A stretch of DNA of 64,000 bases from Leifsonia shinshuensis. Its GTDB lineage: Bacteria; Actinomycetota; Actinomycetes; Actinomycetales; Microbacteriaceae. Below the pieces are notes generated by a model, which did no database searches, was not told the DNA's origin, and saw nothing but the letters and a program-made list of their open reading frames with translations. Positions 53,861 to 62,046 of the stretch are shown one piece after another; within the stretch, counting starts at the first letter, position 1; each line of letters opens with the position of its first letter. The stretch is taken from positions 620,001 through 684,000 of the forward strand of contig NZ_JACCFL010000001.1 of assembly GCF_013410375.1 (NCBI RefSeq). The letters are read 5' to 3'. A program made the translations under genes and the position numbers.

Positions 53861-54570
53861 CAGAGGGGGAGGCGCGTGCCGTTGATCGACGAAGGGTCGG
53901 TGCGCCAGAGGCGCACGACCTCGTCGCCGAGGCGCTCCTCGAGGCCGGCGAGCGTCTTCACGACGAACTCGACGGCCGCCGACTGCGGAGCCTCCTTGCC
54001 GAGGCCGTGCGCGACGGCGCGCGTCCACGCGTCCGCCGCTGCCTTGGCCGCGGCGTAGTTCGCGCCGCCCGCGTACGGCCTGTCGACTGCCGTGGAGGAC
54101 ACGGTGACCAGCCGGCCGGCCGGGGAGGCGACCAGGTCGTCGTAGAAGATGCGCGTGGTGTTCCGCAGGGTCTGGAAGCCGCGCTCCAGGAACTCCCAGT
54201 CCGCGTCGCTCTGCCCGGCGATGCCGCCACCCCCGCGCCAGCCGCCGACCAGGTGGACCAGACCGTCGACGCGCCCGAACTTGAGGTGGATGCGCATCGC
54301 GAGCTCGGCCACGGCGTCACGGTCGGCGAGGTCGCAGGCCCGCGTGTCGACGCCCGGCACGGCCTCCGCCAGTGCGTCGAGCGCCTCCTGCCGGGTGCCG
54401 ACGGCGAGCACGGTCGCGCCTGCCGTCGTGAGCGCACGCGCCACCGCCTCGCCGGACGCGCTGGTCGCGCCGGCGATCAGCACGAGGCGTCCGGCGACGC
54501 CGGTCGCCGACGCCGGCGCGGTCCCTTCGGGTGAGAACCGCGCCGGCGTCGAACCTTCCTGATCCGTCAC
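53860..54570 (-). CDS. Short-chain dehydrogenase/reductase
   Basis: A 236-residue SDR. The nucleotide motif is LVLIAGATSASGEAVARALT (TGxxxGxG replaced by GATSASGEA), then CDLADRD, HLVGGW, SSTAVDRPYAGGANYAAAKAAAD with the S-Y-K catalytic set (Y and K as YAAAK). The weakened glycine motif suggests a variant cofactor mode. The stop region overlaps the start of the palindrome by one base. It starts with GTG 54570, overlapping the DUF6421 stop by 4 bases (GTGA), so the two are coupled. Confidence 0.85.
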   Translation of the reverse strand: MTDQEGSTPARFSPEGTAPASATGVAGRLVLIAGATSASGEAVARALTTAGATVLAVGTRQEALDALAEAVPGVDTRACDLADRDAVAELAMRIHLKFGRVDGLVHLVGGWRGGGGIAGQSDADWEFLERGFQTLRNTTRIFYDDLVASPAGRLVTVSSTAVDRPYAGGANYAAAKAAADAWTRAVAHGLGKEAPQSAAVEFVVKTLAGLEERLGDEVVRLWRTDPSSINGTRLPL

Positions 54571-56012
54571 GCCTCGTCCGTCGTTCCGGTGATGCCGGAG
54601 GTGGATTCGATGACGGCGGTCATCTTCTTGTTCAGCGCTTCGTAGAACATGGAGAGGGGGAACTCGTCGTCCAGCACCGCGTCGGTGTAGCCCTTCGGCG
54701 GTCCGGCCAGCACCTCATCGGAGAGGCCGCGTGCCCACACCGATGCCGGGTTCGGGGTCAGCGTTTCGGTGAGCATGTCGTAGGCGGCGAGCCAGTGCGC
54801 GACCTTGGGCCGGTCGATGGACCTCCAGTACAGGTCGTTGATCCGGTCCGAGAGCGCCACGACCACGTCGGGGACCTGATCCCAGTCGATGGTGAGTTGG
54901 GTGTCGGTCCAGTGCAGGACGTTGTGCTGGTGCAGCCAGGCGAACAGGAGCTGTCCGCCGAGGCCGTCGTAGTTGCGGATCCGGCTGCCGGTGATCGCGA
55001 ACCGGAAGATCCGGTCGAAGATCACCGCGTACTGCACCAGTTTGGCGTGGTCGCGGATCTGCCGTTGCGGGTCCGACAGTTCCGACTCCGGCAGGGCGCC
55101 GAGCTGGCGTTCCAGCCGCACGGACTCCCGGAACGCGGTGAGGTCGCAGCGGAGCTCTTCCAACGAGTAGAGGAAGAACGGCATGCGCTGTTTGATCATG
55201 AACGGGTCGAAGGGCAGGTCGCCGCGCATGTGGGAGCGGTCGTGGATGAGGTCCCACATCACGAAGGTCTCCTCCGTGAGCCGCTGGTCCTCCAGCATGA
55301 GGGCGGCATCCGCCGGCAGGTCGAGTTTCGTGATCTCGGCGGCGGCGCGCACGACCCGGCGGTAGCGGGCGGCCTCGCGGTCTTGGAAGATCGCACCCCA
55401 CGTGAACGTCGGGATCTCGCGCATCGCGACCGTCTCGGGGAACAGCACAGCCGAGTTGGTGTCGTAGCCGGGCGTGAAGTCCACGAAGCGCAGCGCCACG
55501 AACAGCTTGTTGCCGTAGTCGCCGGCCTCCAGCGCCGCCACGAACTCGGGCCAGATGACCTCCACGAGCACGGCCTCCACGAACCGGTTCGTGCTGCCGT
55601 TCTGCGTGTACATCGGGAAGACCACGAGGTGGCCGAGCCCGTCGACGCGGTTCCGCTGCGGCTGGAACTCGTTCAGCGCGTCGAGGAAGTCCGGCACCCC
55701 GAACCCCTCATCCGCCCAGCGGGCGAAGTCCGCGCGGAGGGCGGCCAGGTAGGACGCGTCGTGCGGGAAGAACGGGGCGAGCTCGGCGATGGCGTCCACG
55801 ATGGTGGCGGTGAGCTCCGCGGCGGCGAGCCGGTCGGACTCCAGCCCGACCGAGCCGTCCTTGACCTGCAGCGCCTGGAGTGCGGTCGCCGCCTCCTTCA
55901 GTCGCAGCCACGCGGGATGCGTCGCGACCTCACGAACGGAGCGGGCGTCCTCGACGACCTCGGGCTCCCCGACAATGGCTCCTGCAGTGAACTGCGGGAC
56001 GAATTGAGACAT
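54567..56012 (-). CDS. DUF6421-family protein
   Basis: A 481-residue soluble protein resembling the DUF6421 group of actinobacteria. Recognisable stretches are TQNGSTNRFVEAVLVEVIWPEF, GNKLFVALRFVDFTPGYDTNSAVLFPETV, TWGAIFQDREAARYRRVVR and WDLIHDRSHMRGDLPFDPFMIKQRMPFF (each within longer conserved regions; HDRSHMRGD looks like a metal or phosphate site). No catalytic function is known. ATG 56012 follows GGGAGG. It is coupled by a 4-base overlap to the SDR gene downstream, so the two proteins probably act on one pathway. Confidence 0.72.
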   Translation of the reverse strand: MSQFVPQFTAGAIVGEPEVVEDARSVREVATHPAWLRLKEAATALQALQVKDGSVGLESDRLAAAELTATIVDAIAELAPFFPHDASYLAALRADFARWADEGFGVPDFLDALNEFQPQRNRVDGLGHLVVFPMYTQNGSTNRFVEAVLVEVIWPEFVAALEAGDYGNKLFVALRFVDFTPGYDTNSAVLFPETVAMREIPTFTWGAIFQDREAARYRRVVRAAAEITKLDLPADAALMLEDQRLTEETFVMWDLIHDRSHMRGDLPFDPFMIKQRMPFFLYSLEELRCDLTAFRESVRLERQLGALPESELSDPQRQIRDHAKLVQYAVIFDRIFRFAITGSRIRNYDGLGGQLLFAWLHQHNVLHWTDTQLTIDWDQVPDVVVALSDRINDLYWRSIDRPKVAHWLAAYDMLTETLTPNPASVWARGLSDEVLAGPPKGYTDAVLDDEFPLSMFYEALNKKMTAVIESTSGITGTTDEA

Positions 56013-56374
56013 GACGAACCTCCCGTCGTACGATCGGCCGCGCTCGCGGCACTGCGATAGACGCCTTTTCGGCGTTCTCATCCGAGCCTAACCGCGAAGA
56101 CCGGACGATTTCTTGACTGTTTCGGCGGAAAGCTGCGCACCGGCGGCCGATCGCGCAGGAAAGCGGCGTGGGCCCTCTCGCTGACGAGCCGCCCCGACGG
56201 AATCCTCTCCGCCGCGTCATGAATCGGCGAGGACGCGCTCTCCTCTATGCCGGGACGTCCTCGTTGCCGACCGGTGCAGCTCGAGAGGAGGCTGCTCGCG
56301 GGGTGTCCGTGCATTCGGGAAGGCCGGACGCCCCGCGACCCCCTCGCCGCCCCGCGGGGACCTAGAGTGCTCTC
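56013..56374. other. 362-base spacer between divergent genes
   Basis: No convincing gene. ACGCC-N5-GGCGT (near 56061-56076) is a small hairpin in the leader of the DUF6421 gene; TAGGCT on the minus strand near 56088-56093 is a possible -10. The rest is G+C-rich and unremarkable. The plus-strand promoter TAGAGT of the AlkD-like gene lies at its right edge. Confidence 0.4.
56363..56368 (+). promoter_or_regulatory. -10 hexamer TAGAGT, leaderless start of AlkD-like gene
   Basis: TAGAGT with a 6-base gap (GCTCTC) to GTG 56375. Confidence 0.55.
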
Positions 56375-57157
56375 GTGACCACGGAGCAGACCGCCGACGC
56401 CGTCATGGCGGCGCTGGCCGCCGTCGCCGACCCGGCCGACGCGGTGTTCCTGCAGCGCTTCTTCAAGACCGGCCCCGGCGAGTACGGCGAAGGCGACGTC
56501 TTCATCGGCGTGCGGGTGCCGCAGACCCGCGCCGTCGCGAAGCGCTTCGCCGGGCTGCCCCTGCCCGAGGTGCGCGCACTGCTCGACAGCCCCGTCCACG
56601 AGTACCGGCTCGCCGGTCTGATCGTCCTGAACGCCGCGTTCGCCCGCGCGAGCGGCATCCGCACCCGCGACGACGCCGAGCGGCAACGCCTGGCGGACTT
56701 CTACCTGCAGGCGGTCCGCGACGGCCGGGTCAACAACTGGGACCTCGTCGACGCCTCCGCCGAGTACGTGCTCGGCGCGTTCCTCCTCGTCCGCCCGCGC
56801 GGGGTGCTGGACGAGCTGGCCGCGAGCCCGGTGCTCTGGGAGCGCCGGGTCGCCGTGCTCTCCACGTTCGCGTTCCTGAAGGCCGGCGACGCGTCCACCA
56901 CGCTGGAGCTCGGGTCGCGGCTGCTGGACGACCCGGAGGACCTGATGCACAAGGCCGTGGGCTGGATGCTGCGCGAGACGGGCAAGCGCGTCGACCGGGC
57001 GCTGCTCCTCGGCTTCCTCGACGAGCACGCGGCGCGGATGCCGCGCACGATGCTCGCGTACGCCACCGAGCACCTGGACGCCGCGACCCGGGCCGCGTAC
57101 CGGGCGGTGCCCCGCCGGGCCGCCGCGGCTCCCCGGAGCCGGGGCGGCCTGGGATGA
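56375..57157 (+). CDS. DNA alkylation repair protein, AlkD-like
   Basis: A 260-residue all-helical protein of HEAT-like repeats. Typical AlkD features are FKTGPGEYGEGDVFIGVRVPQTRAVAKRF (split here as residues 31-59), WDLVDASAEYVLG and VLWERRVAVLSTFAFLKAG, followed by HKAVGWMLRETGKR. The WDLVD aspartate and the WExRVAV region line the DNA-binding groove where AlkD excises cationic alkylated purines. It starts with GTG 56375. The SDR gene follows after 7 bases, in the same direction. Confidence 0.9.
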   Translation: MTTEQTADAVMAALAAVADPADAVFLQRFFKTGPGEYGEGDVFIGVRVPQTRAVAKRFAGLPLPEVRALLDSPVHEYRLAGLIVLNAAFARASGIRTRDDAERQRLADFYLQAVRDGRVNNWDLVDASAEYVLGAFLLVRPRGVLDELAASPVLWERRVAVLSTFAFLKAGDASTTLELGSRLLDDPEDLMHKAVGWMLRETGKRVDRALLLGFLDEHAARMPRTMLAYATEHLDAATRAAYRAVPRRAAAAPRSRGGLG

Positions 57158-57164
57158 TGGACGA

Positions 57165-58064
57165 ATGGCGAGAACGGTTCGAGGAGCACGTGTCCTGATC
57201 ACGGGGGCCGCCTCCGGGATGGGGCTCCTCTACGCGGAGCGCGCCGTCCGGGAGGGCGCGCGCGCCGTCGTGCTCTGGGACCGCGACGAGGCCGGCCTCA
57301 CCCGGCTCACCGACCGCCTCCGGGGCGAGGTCCTCGCCGGTCGCACCGTCACCGCGTGGGGCGCGCCGGCCGGCTCGCCGAGCTCTGCGGGAGGCGCGGC
57401 CGCGGCCGGGACCAGCATCCACCCCTACGTTGTCGACCTGGGGGAGCTCGGCGGCATCGCGCAGACCGCCCAGTCGGTGCGCAAGGAGCTCGGCGGCATC
57501 GACGTGCTGGTCAACAATGCCGGCATCGTGCGCGGCAAGTACTTCTGGGAGCACGACAACGGCGACGACACCCGCGCCACGATGCAGGTCAACGCGCTGG
57601 CGCCGATGTACACCACGCGGGAGTTCCTCCCCGGCATGATCGCGAGCCCGCGCGAGGCGCGCATCGTCAACATCGCCTCGGCGGCGGGAACGCTCGCGAA
57701 CCCGCGGATGAGCGTGTACGCGGCGAGCAAGTCCGCCGTCATCAACTGGAGCGACAGCCTCCGGCTCGAACTGGAGCAGCAGGGCTACGGCCATGTGAAG
57801 GTGACCACCGTCGCGCCGAGCTACATCGACACCGGGATGTTCGCGGGCGCCCGCGGCCCGCTACTCACCCCGATCCTCACCCCGGAGTACGTGGTGGACC
57901 GGGTCTGGCGGGCGATGCTCGCCGGCAAGCCCGTCCTGATGCTGCCGTGGTCGGTCGGCCTCGCCAAGACGCTCAAGGGCGTCCTCCCCACCCGCGCGTG
58001 GGACGCCCTCGCCGGCCGGGTGTTCGGGGTCTACTCCTCGATGGACGAGTTCACCGGGCGCTGA
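57165..58064 (+). CDS. Short-chain dehydrogenase/reductase
   Basis: A 299-residue classical SDR. TGAASGMG at residues 13-20 binds the cofactor, LVNNAGIVRGKYFWEHDNGDDT follows, and the catalytic set is in NIASAAGTLANPRMSVYAASKSAV (Ser, Tyr, Lys as YAASK). An extra Gly/Ala/Ser loop of about 20 residues lies near 65-85. The C-terminal membrane-associated stretch LMLPWSVGLAKTLKGVLP recalls SDRs of fatty-alcohol or sterol type. ATG 57165 has GATGAT 6 bases upstream, an imperfect leaderless signal. Confidence 0.88.
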   Translation: MARTVRGARVLITGAASGMGLLYAERAVREGARAVVLWDRDEAGLTRLTDRLRGEVLAGRTVTAWGAPAGSPSSAGGAAAAGTSIHPYVVDLGELGGIAQTAQSVRKELGGIDVLVNNAGIVRGKYFWEHDNGDDTRATMQVNALAPMYTTREFLPGMIASPREARIVNIASAAGTLANPRMSVYAASKSAVINWSDSLRLELEQQGYGHVKVTTVAPSYIDTGMFAGARGPLLTPILTPEYVVDRVWRAMLAGKPVLMLPWSVGLAKTLKGVLPTRAWDALAGRVFGVYSSMDEFTGR

Positions 58065-58248
58065 CCGCCGGCGGGTGCCGACGGTCGTGGGTCCCGCCGG
58101 TCGCGGCGAGCGTCCGCGACTTGACGATCCGTGCCGATCCCGGGGCCGGACCTGGAGATCCGTGCACGCTCCGTCCTCCGCGCCGCACGCGTGGCCGAGC
58201 CTGAGAGCGCGGGCCGAAACCTGGCCCGTTCGTTCGAAAGGCTCCAAC

Positions 58249-59928
58249 ATGAAACGGATCGGAACACGGATCAGGACGGCGATCGCCCTCGTCGTCACGA
58301 CGGGCGTCGCGCTCGCGACGCTCACGGAGGCGCCCCGGGCGGCCGCCGCCGGACCCGGCGCGATCGCCGCCATCGACTGGGAGACCAGGCCCACCCTGTA
58401 CGGCGGCGTCTACAGCCACGTCCGGCTGGACGTGGACCGGATCGAGGCGGCGCACGCCGGACTGCCGCTCCCGGCGCTGCGCCACGCCAACGGGGACCCC
58501 GTGGTCGGGATGCCCTACTACTTCCTGGGCCGCGACCCCGTCACGGGCGCGTACCTGCCCGAGAGCGTCCTGGTCTGCATCGACATCCTCCACGTCGACT
58601 ACCGCGTTCCGGACGGCTCCGAGTACTTCGACCTGGCGAGCCTGGTGCCGGAGGAGACGGCGGTCCGGATCTCGCGCACGCTGAACGCCGGCCTCCAGCT
58701 GGCCGCCGAGCGCGGCCTCTCCATCGCCACCGACGGGTCGCAGCCGCTGACGTTCCGCACCGTCGAGGCGTCCGACATCATGCTCGCCGCCCAGATCACG
58801 GCGTGGTACCTGTTCGCGCGGGACAACGTCTCCCAGCCGCTGCCGCACCTCGAGCTGAGCCACTTCTCCGTGGACAAGCGGTTCGCGTCGCCGGACGGCG
58901 GCGTCGAGACCATCCCGGACGTCCCTCTGGCGCCGCTGTTCGACGAGCTGGACCGGCTGGTCGAGCGGTTCGAGGCGACACCGGGTTTCAGTACGTCGCC
59001 GCTCTCGTTCGACGAGCGGCTCTCGCTCTCCGACCCGGACGCGCTCGGCGGCTTCGCCGTGCAGCTCGACCCGGAGGCCTCCACTCCCGGCGCCGACGCG
59101 TACGTGGGGGTCACCACCACGGCCGACGGCGGCATCCACCTGACCAAGAAGAAGCCGTTCGACCGTCCGCTGTCGCTGTCGTTCCGGAAGACGTTCGCGC
59201 ACGGCCTCGGCGGCGGCCCGCTGCTCGGCACGGGCGTCCGGGCAGCGAACGACCAGATCAAGACCGTCCTCTCCAACCTGTTCGAGTCCGCGTTCGAGAT
59301 CGTGCTCGAGGAGGACTTCCGGCCCGTCGTCCCGCCGCCGCGCGACCCGGTGATCCTGCCCGCGGTGTCGATCGCGAAGGACGACGGCCGCACCACGGTC
59401 GTCGCGGGCGAACGGCTCGACTACGTGCTCGTCGCCGCCAACGCGTCCGACTTCGCGGCGCCCGACGTGGTCGTCACCGACACCCTCCCCGAGCAGCTGG
59501 ACCTGGTGTCGACGTCGATCCCGCTGAGCGACGCGTCGGAGGGCCGGTCGCTGGTCTGGGAGCTGGGCGACCTCGCCGCGGGGGAGGTGCGGGAGATCGT
59601 GGTCTCGGCGACGGTGCGACACGACGTCGCGGTCGGCGACGCCATCGTGAACACCGCGTCCATCACGTCGGAGGGTGTCTGCGAGGAGGACCCGGCGACG
59701 GAGTCGGGCCCCTGCACCGACGACGACGTGGACATCGTCGTGCCGCCGCTCGACCCGCCGCCGGTCGACGCGGTGGTGGTCGCGAGCGCCCCAGGTGGGC
59801 TCCTCGCCCGCACGGGCGACCCCCTCCTCGGCGCGTACAAGGTGGGCGTGCTGGCGCTCGTCCTCCTCCTCACGAGCGGAGCGCTCGCCGTGGCGCAGGC
59901 GCGGGCGCGGCGGTCGCACCGGGGCTAG
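58249..59928 (+). CDS. LARTG-anchored surface protein with putative thioester domain and DUF11
   Basis: A 559-residue cell-wall protein. Signal peptide to about residue 34. The N-terminal domain has VLVCIDILHVDY with C110 and IMLAAQITAWYLFARDN with Q182, the spacing and context of Cys-Gln thioester (TQxA-type) domains of Gram-positive adhesins. A DUF11-like domain (about 375-490: AVSIAKDDGRTTVVAGERLDYVLVAAN in part, VVTDTLPEQLDLV) follows, then a short Pro-rich spacer and LARTG, a hydrophobic helix and RARRSHRG. AAAGG precedes ATG 58249. Its TAG and that of the converging AraC-type gene share a CTAG. Thioester assignment is inference. Confidence 0.75.
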   Translation: MKRIGTRIRTAIALVVTTGVALATLTEAPRAAAAGPGAIAAIDWETRPTLYGGVYSHVRLDVDRIEAAHAGLPLPALRHANGDPVVGMPYYFLGRDPVTGAYLPESVLVCIDILHVDYRVPDGSEYFDLASLVPEETAVRISRTLNAGLQLAAERGLSIATDGSQPLTFRTVEASDIMLAAQITAWYLFARDNVSQPLPHLELSHFSVDKRFASPDGGVETIPDVPLAPLFDELDRLVERFEATPGFSTSPLSFDERLSLSDPDALGGFAVQLDPEASTPGADAYVGVTTTADGGIHLTKKKPFDRPLSLSFRKTFAHGLGGGPLLGTGVRAANDQIKTVLSNLFESAFEIVLEEDFRPVVPPPRDPVILPAVSIAKDDGRTTVVAGERLDYVLVAANASDFAAPDVVVTDTLPEQLDLVSTSIPLSDASEGRSLVWELGDLAAGEVREIVVSATVRHDVAVGDAIVNTASITSEGVCEEDPATESGPCTDDDVDIVVPPLDPPPVDAVVVASAPGGLLARTGDPLLGAYKVGVLALVLLLTSGALAVAQARARRSHRG

Positions 59929-60875
59929 CGCGCAGCGACCGCCGCGCGGAAGGCCCGCGGCGGGGCGCCGAACCGGTCGGCGAACAGCCGGCTGAAGTGC
60001 GCCGCGTCGGTGAAGCCCCACCGCGCAGCGATCTCGCCGATCCGGAGTCCCGCGTACTCCGAGTCGGCGAGGTCGCGGCGGCAGCGCTCCAGGCGCCGCG
60101 CCCGCACCCAGGCCGCGACCGTGCTGTCGTGCTCCTCGAACAGCGTGTGAAGCTTGCGCGCCGACATGAAGTTGGCGCTGGCGATCTCGGCCACCGTGAG
60201 GTCGGGCCGGGAGAGGTTCGACTCGATGTAGTCCATGACGACGTCGAGCTGGGACTCCCCCGGCCCGTTCTCGCGCTCCTGGAGCGTCTCCACGATGACG
60301 GCGCCGAGCATCCCGACCGCGCTCTCGACCACGCGCCGGCCCGCACTGCCCTGGAGCCGGTCGACCGTGCGGGAGAGATGGAGCGCGAGCGGGTGGATGA
60401 GGCCGACGAGGGGCCGCTCCCGTGCCAGCCGGACGCCGACCACCTCGTCCACGCTGCGGGCGGGGACCGGCAGGGCGCGGTGCGGGATCCGCACGATGAG
60501 GCTCTCGCCGGCATGGTGGAGCTGGAAGGGGCGGGAGGCCGTGTACGCCGTGACGTCACCGGCGCGGACGACCGCCGAGCGCCCGTCCTGGGTCAGTGCG
60601 CTCTCGCCGGAGAGCTGGATGTGGATCATCGCGTTGGCGCCGGTCGCGCTCTCGCCGTACGGCTCCGGCTGCTCGACGGTGTGACGCGAGCCGCCGATCG
60701 CGTTGAGCACGATGTCGCCGACGACGGCCCCGCTGGCGATGGTGCGGAAGGTCTGCGTCTCCGTGGACGAGCAGATCAGCGGGACCGTCGCCTCGCTCAG
60801 CGCCCGGCGCGCCTCGTCGAAGCGCAGGCGCAGGCCCGCGAACCGCACGGCACGCGGCCGCTCCACAGGCTTCAT
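59925..60875 (-). CDS. AraC-family transcriptional regulator
   Basis: A 316-residue regulator. The N-terminal region (about 20-190) resembles the AraC-binding-like domain of the FeaR/NphR group (IHIQLSGESALTQDGRSAVVRAGDVTAYTASRPF in part). The two C-terminal helix-turn-helix motifs are LTVAEIASANFMSARKLHTLF and LRIGEIAARWGFTDAAHFSRLF (each within 215-310). Targets are not known; the divergent small secreted protein at 61068 and the gene itself are candidates. A perfect 10-bp inverted repeat lies in its leader at 60902-60927. Confidence 0.9.
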   Translation of the reverse strand: MKPVERPRAVRFAGLRLRFDEARRALSEATVPLICSSTETQTFRTIASGAVVGDIVLNAIGGSRHTVEQPEPYGESATGANAMIHIQLSGESALTQDGRSAVVRAGDVTAYTASRPFQLHHAGESLIVRIPHRALPVPARSVDEVVGVRLARERPLVGLIHPLALHLSRTVDRLQGSAGRRVVESAVGMLGAVIVETLQERENGPGESQLDVVMDYIESNLSRPDLTVAEIASANFMSARKLHTLFEEHDSTVAAWVRARRLERCRRDLADSEYAGLRIGEIAARWGFTDAAHFSRLFADRFGAPPRAFRAAVAAR

Positions 60876-60901
60876 GGTGACCGCCCGTTCTCCCGTCCAG
60901 G

Positions 60902-60927
60902 CTCACCGGCCCGGAGTGGCCGGTGAG
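60902..60927. promoter_or_regulatory. 10-bp inverted repeat in the araC-type leader
   Basis: CTCACCGGCC (60902-60911) and GGCCGGTGAG (60918-60927) with a 6-base spacer, 27 bases before the regulator's start. It may be an autoregulatory operator or an mRNA hairpin. Confidence 0.5.
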
Positions 60928-61021
60928 ATATGAGATTCTTGGTGAGAACCTAGCAGACGGCGGCGGGAAGCTCCAAGGGTGAATCCACGGTCTGCGCCTT
61001 GCAAAACGATCCAGACACGTG

Positions 61022-61047
61022 ACATTGTCATCTTACATTGACAATGT
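61022..61047. promoter_or_regulatory. Perfect 9-bp palindrome before the small secreted protein gene
   Basis: ACATTGTCA (61022-61030) and TGACAATGT (61039-61047) flank an 8-base spacer, about 20 bases before GTG 61068. TACATT (61035-61040) inside it could be the -10, so a bound repressor would block initiation. Confidence 0.6.
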
Positions 61048-61067
61048 GACTACTGGAAGGAATCACC

Positions 61068-61544
61068 GTGAGAAGAATTCGCGCGCTCGCCGCCTCACTT
61101 GGGATCACAGCCGTCGCGTTCGCGGGACTGCTCGTTGGCGGACCAGCGAATGCCGACGAGAGCAGCATCCATGAGGTGCCGCGAGAGCAAGAGCTCCCCT
61201 CCTTTCCGGGGTTCGCGCCGGCTGTCGAAACCGTGACGGTGGTCGATGCCGCGACGGGCGAAATCGTCGGCACCCGGACCGATGTCCGGACTCGTGGCGT
61301 GAGCATCATCGGTCCGGGGTGCACCACCACCTCCTTGTGCCTGTACTCGAGCCCGTACCGGGGTTACCAGGGGACGGGCAGCATGGCGGTCAACGTCGGC
61401 GGAGTCAGCACGTACACGAACGGGAACCGCATCGGCCAGCTGCAGTGGAAATCAGGAAGCTCGACTGTCACAGGCCCGAAGACCACCGGTCCCGTCGCCA
61501 TCAGCGGCGGACCGGTGACCATCGTGAAGGTCACTCTGTTCTGA
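61068..61544 (+). CDS. Small secreted protein with disulfide pair
   Basis: A 158-residue exported protein; signal peptide cleaved after PANA (residue 29). A short acidic pro-like segment (ESSIHEVPREQELPS) precedes a beta-rich domain holding the only two cysteines, C85 and C91 (GPGCTTTSLCLYSSPYRGYQ), and many Gly/Thr/Ser strands. The C(x)5CLYS pattern recalls small proteinase-inhibitor (I36) or beta-gamma-crystallin-like folds, but the match is weak. The region is less G+C-rich than its neighbours, and the gene has GGAAGGAAT before GTG 61068, both hints of acquisition. Confidence 0.7.
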   Translation: MRRIRALAASLGITAVAFAGLLVGGPANADESSIHEVPREQELPSFPGFAPAVETVTVVDAATGEIVGTRTDVRTRGVSIIGPGCTTTSLCLYSSPYRGYQGTGSMAVNVGGVSTYTNGNRIGQLQWKSGSSTVTGPKTTGPVAISGGPVTIVKVTLF

Positions 61545-61562
61545 CGCGTGGCCGTCAGGCGC

Positions 61563-62030
61563 TCAGGCGACACCCCCGGGCTCGACGTTCCCGCGCCAGC
61601 TGCCCGTCTCCGCGGGCTGCGCCTCGATGAACTTCTTGAAGTTGCGCAGGTCCTTCTTGACGGCGTGGTCGTCGACGCCCAGCGCCGCGCCGATCTTCTC
61701 GAGCGCGTCTCCGGGCTCCCAGTCGAACTGCACGGTCACCCGCGTGCCCGTGTCGGACAGCCGGTGGAACGTCACGACACCCGCGTGGAGGACGTCGCCC
61801 GCGACGGTCTTCCACGCCACCCGCTCGTCGGGGTGCTGCTCGGTGATGACCGTGTCGAACTCGCGCGCCGTCCCGCCGATCTTCACCCGCCAGTGGCTGG
61901 TGGTGGCGTCGACCTGGCGCACCTCCTCCACCTCGTCGAGGAAGTGCGGGAAGCTCTCGAACTGCGTCCACTGGTTGTACGCGGTCGTGACGGGCACGTC
62001 CACGTCGATGCTCTCGGTCACTGTGGCCAT
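61563..62030 (-). CDS. SRPBCC-family (polyketide cyclase-like) protein
   Basis: A 155-residue START/Bet v1-like protein. VTESIDVDVPVTTAYNQWTQFESFPHFL is the usual opening, and later parts read HWRVKIGGTAREFDTVITEQHPDERVAWKT and GTRVTVQFDWEPGDA. These form the hydrophobic cavity of the fold; the bound ligand is unknown. GGAAAGGA precedes ATG 62030. It follows the membrane protein gene 62047-62559 after 16 bases, so they form an operon. Confidence 0.88.
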   Translation of the reverse strand: MATVTESIDVDVPVTTAYNQWTQFESFPHFLDEVEEVRQVDATTSHWRVKIGGTAREFDTVITEQHPDERVAWKTVAGDVLHAGVVTFHRLSDTGTRVTVQFDWEPGDALEKIGAALGVDDHAVKKDLRNFKKFIEAQPAETGSWRGNVEPGGVA

Positions 62031-62046
62031 GAGGCTGGTCCTTTCC

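Noticed and set aside
56168..56365. A 65-codon open frame in the 56.0-56.4 kb spacer
   Set aside because: Its composition is Arg/Pro/Ala low complexity, it has no ribosome binding site or hexamer, and it resembles no known small protein.
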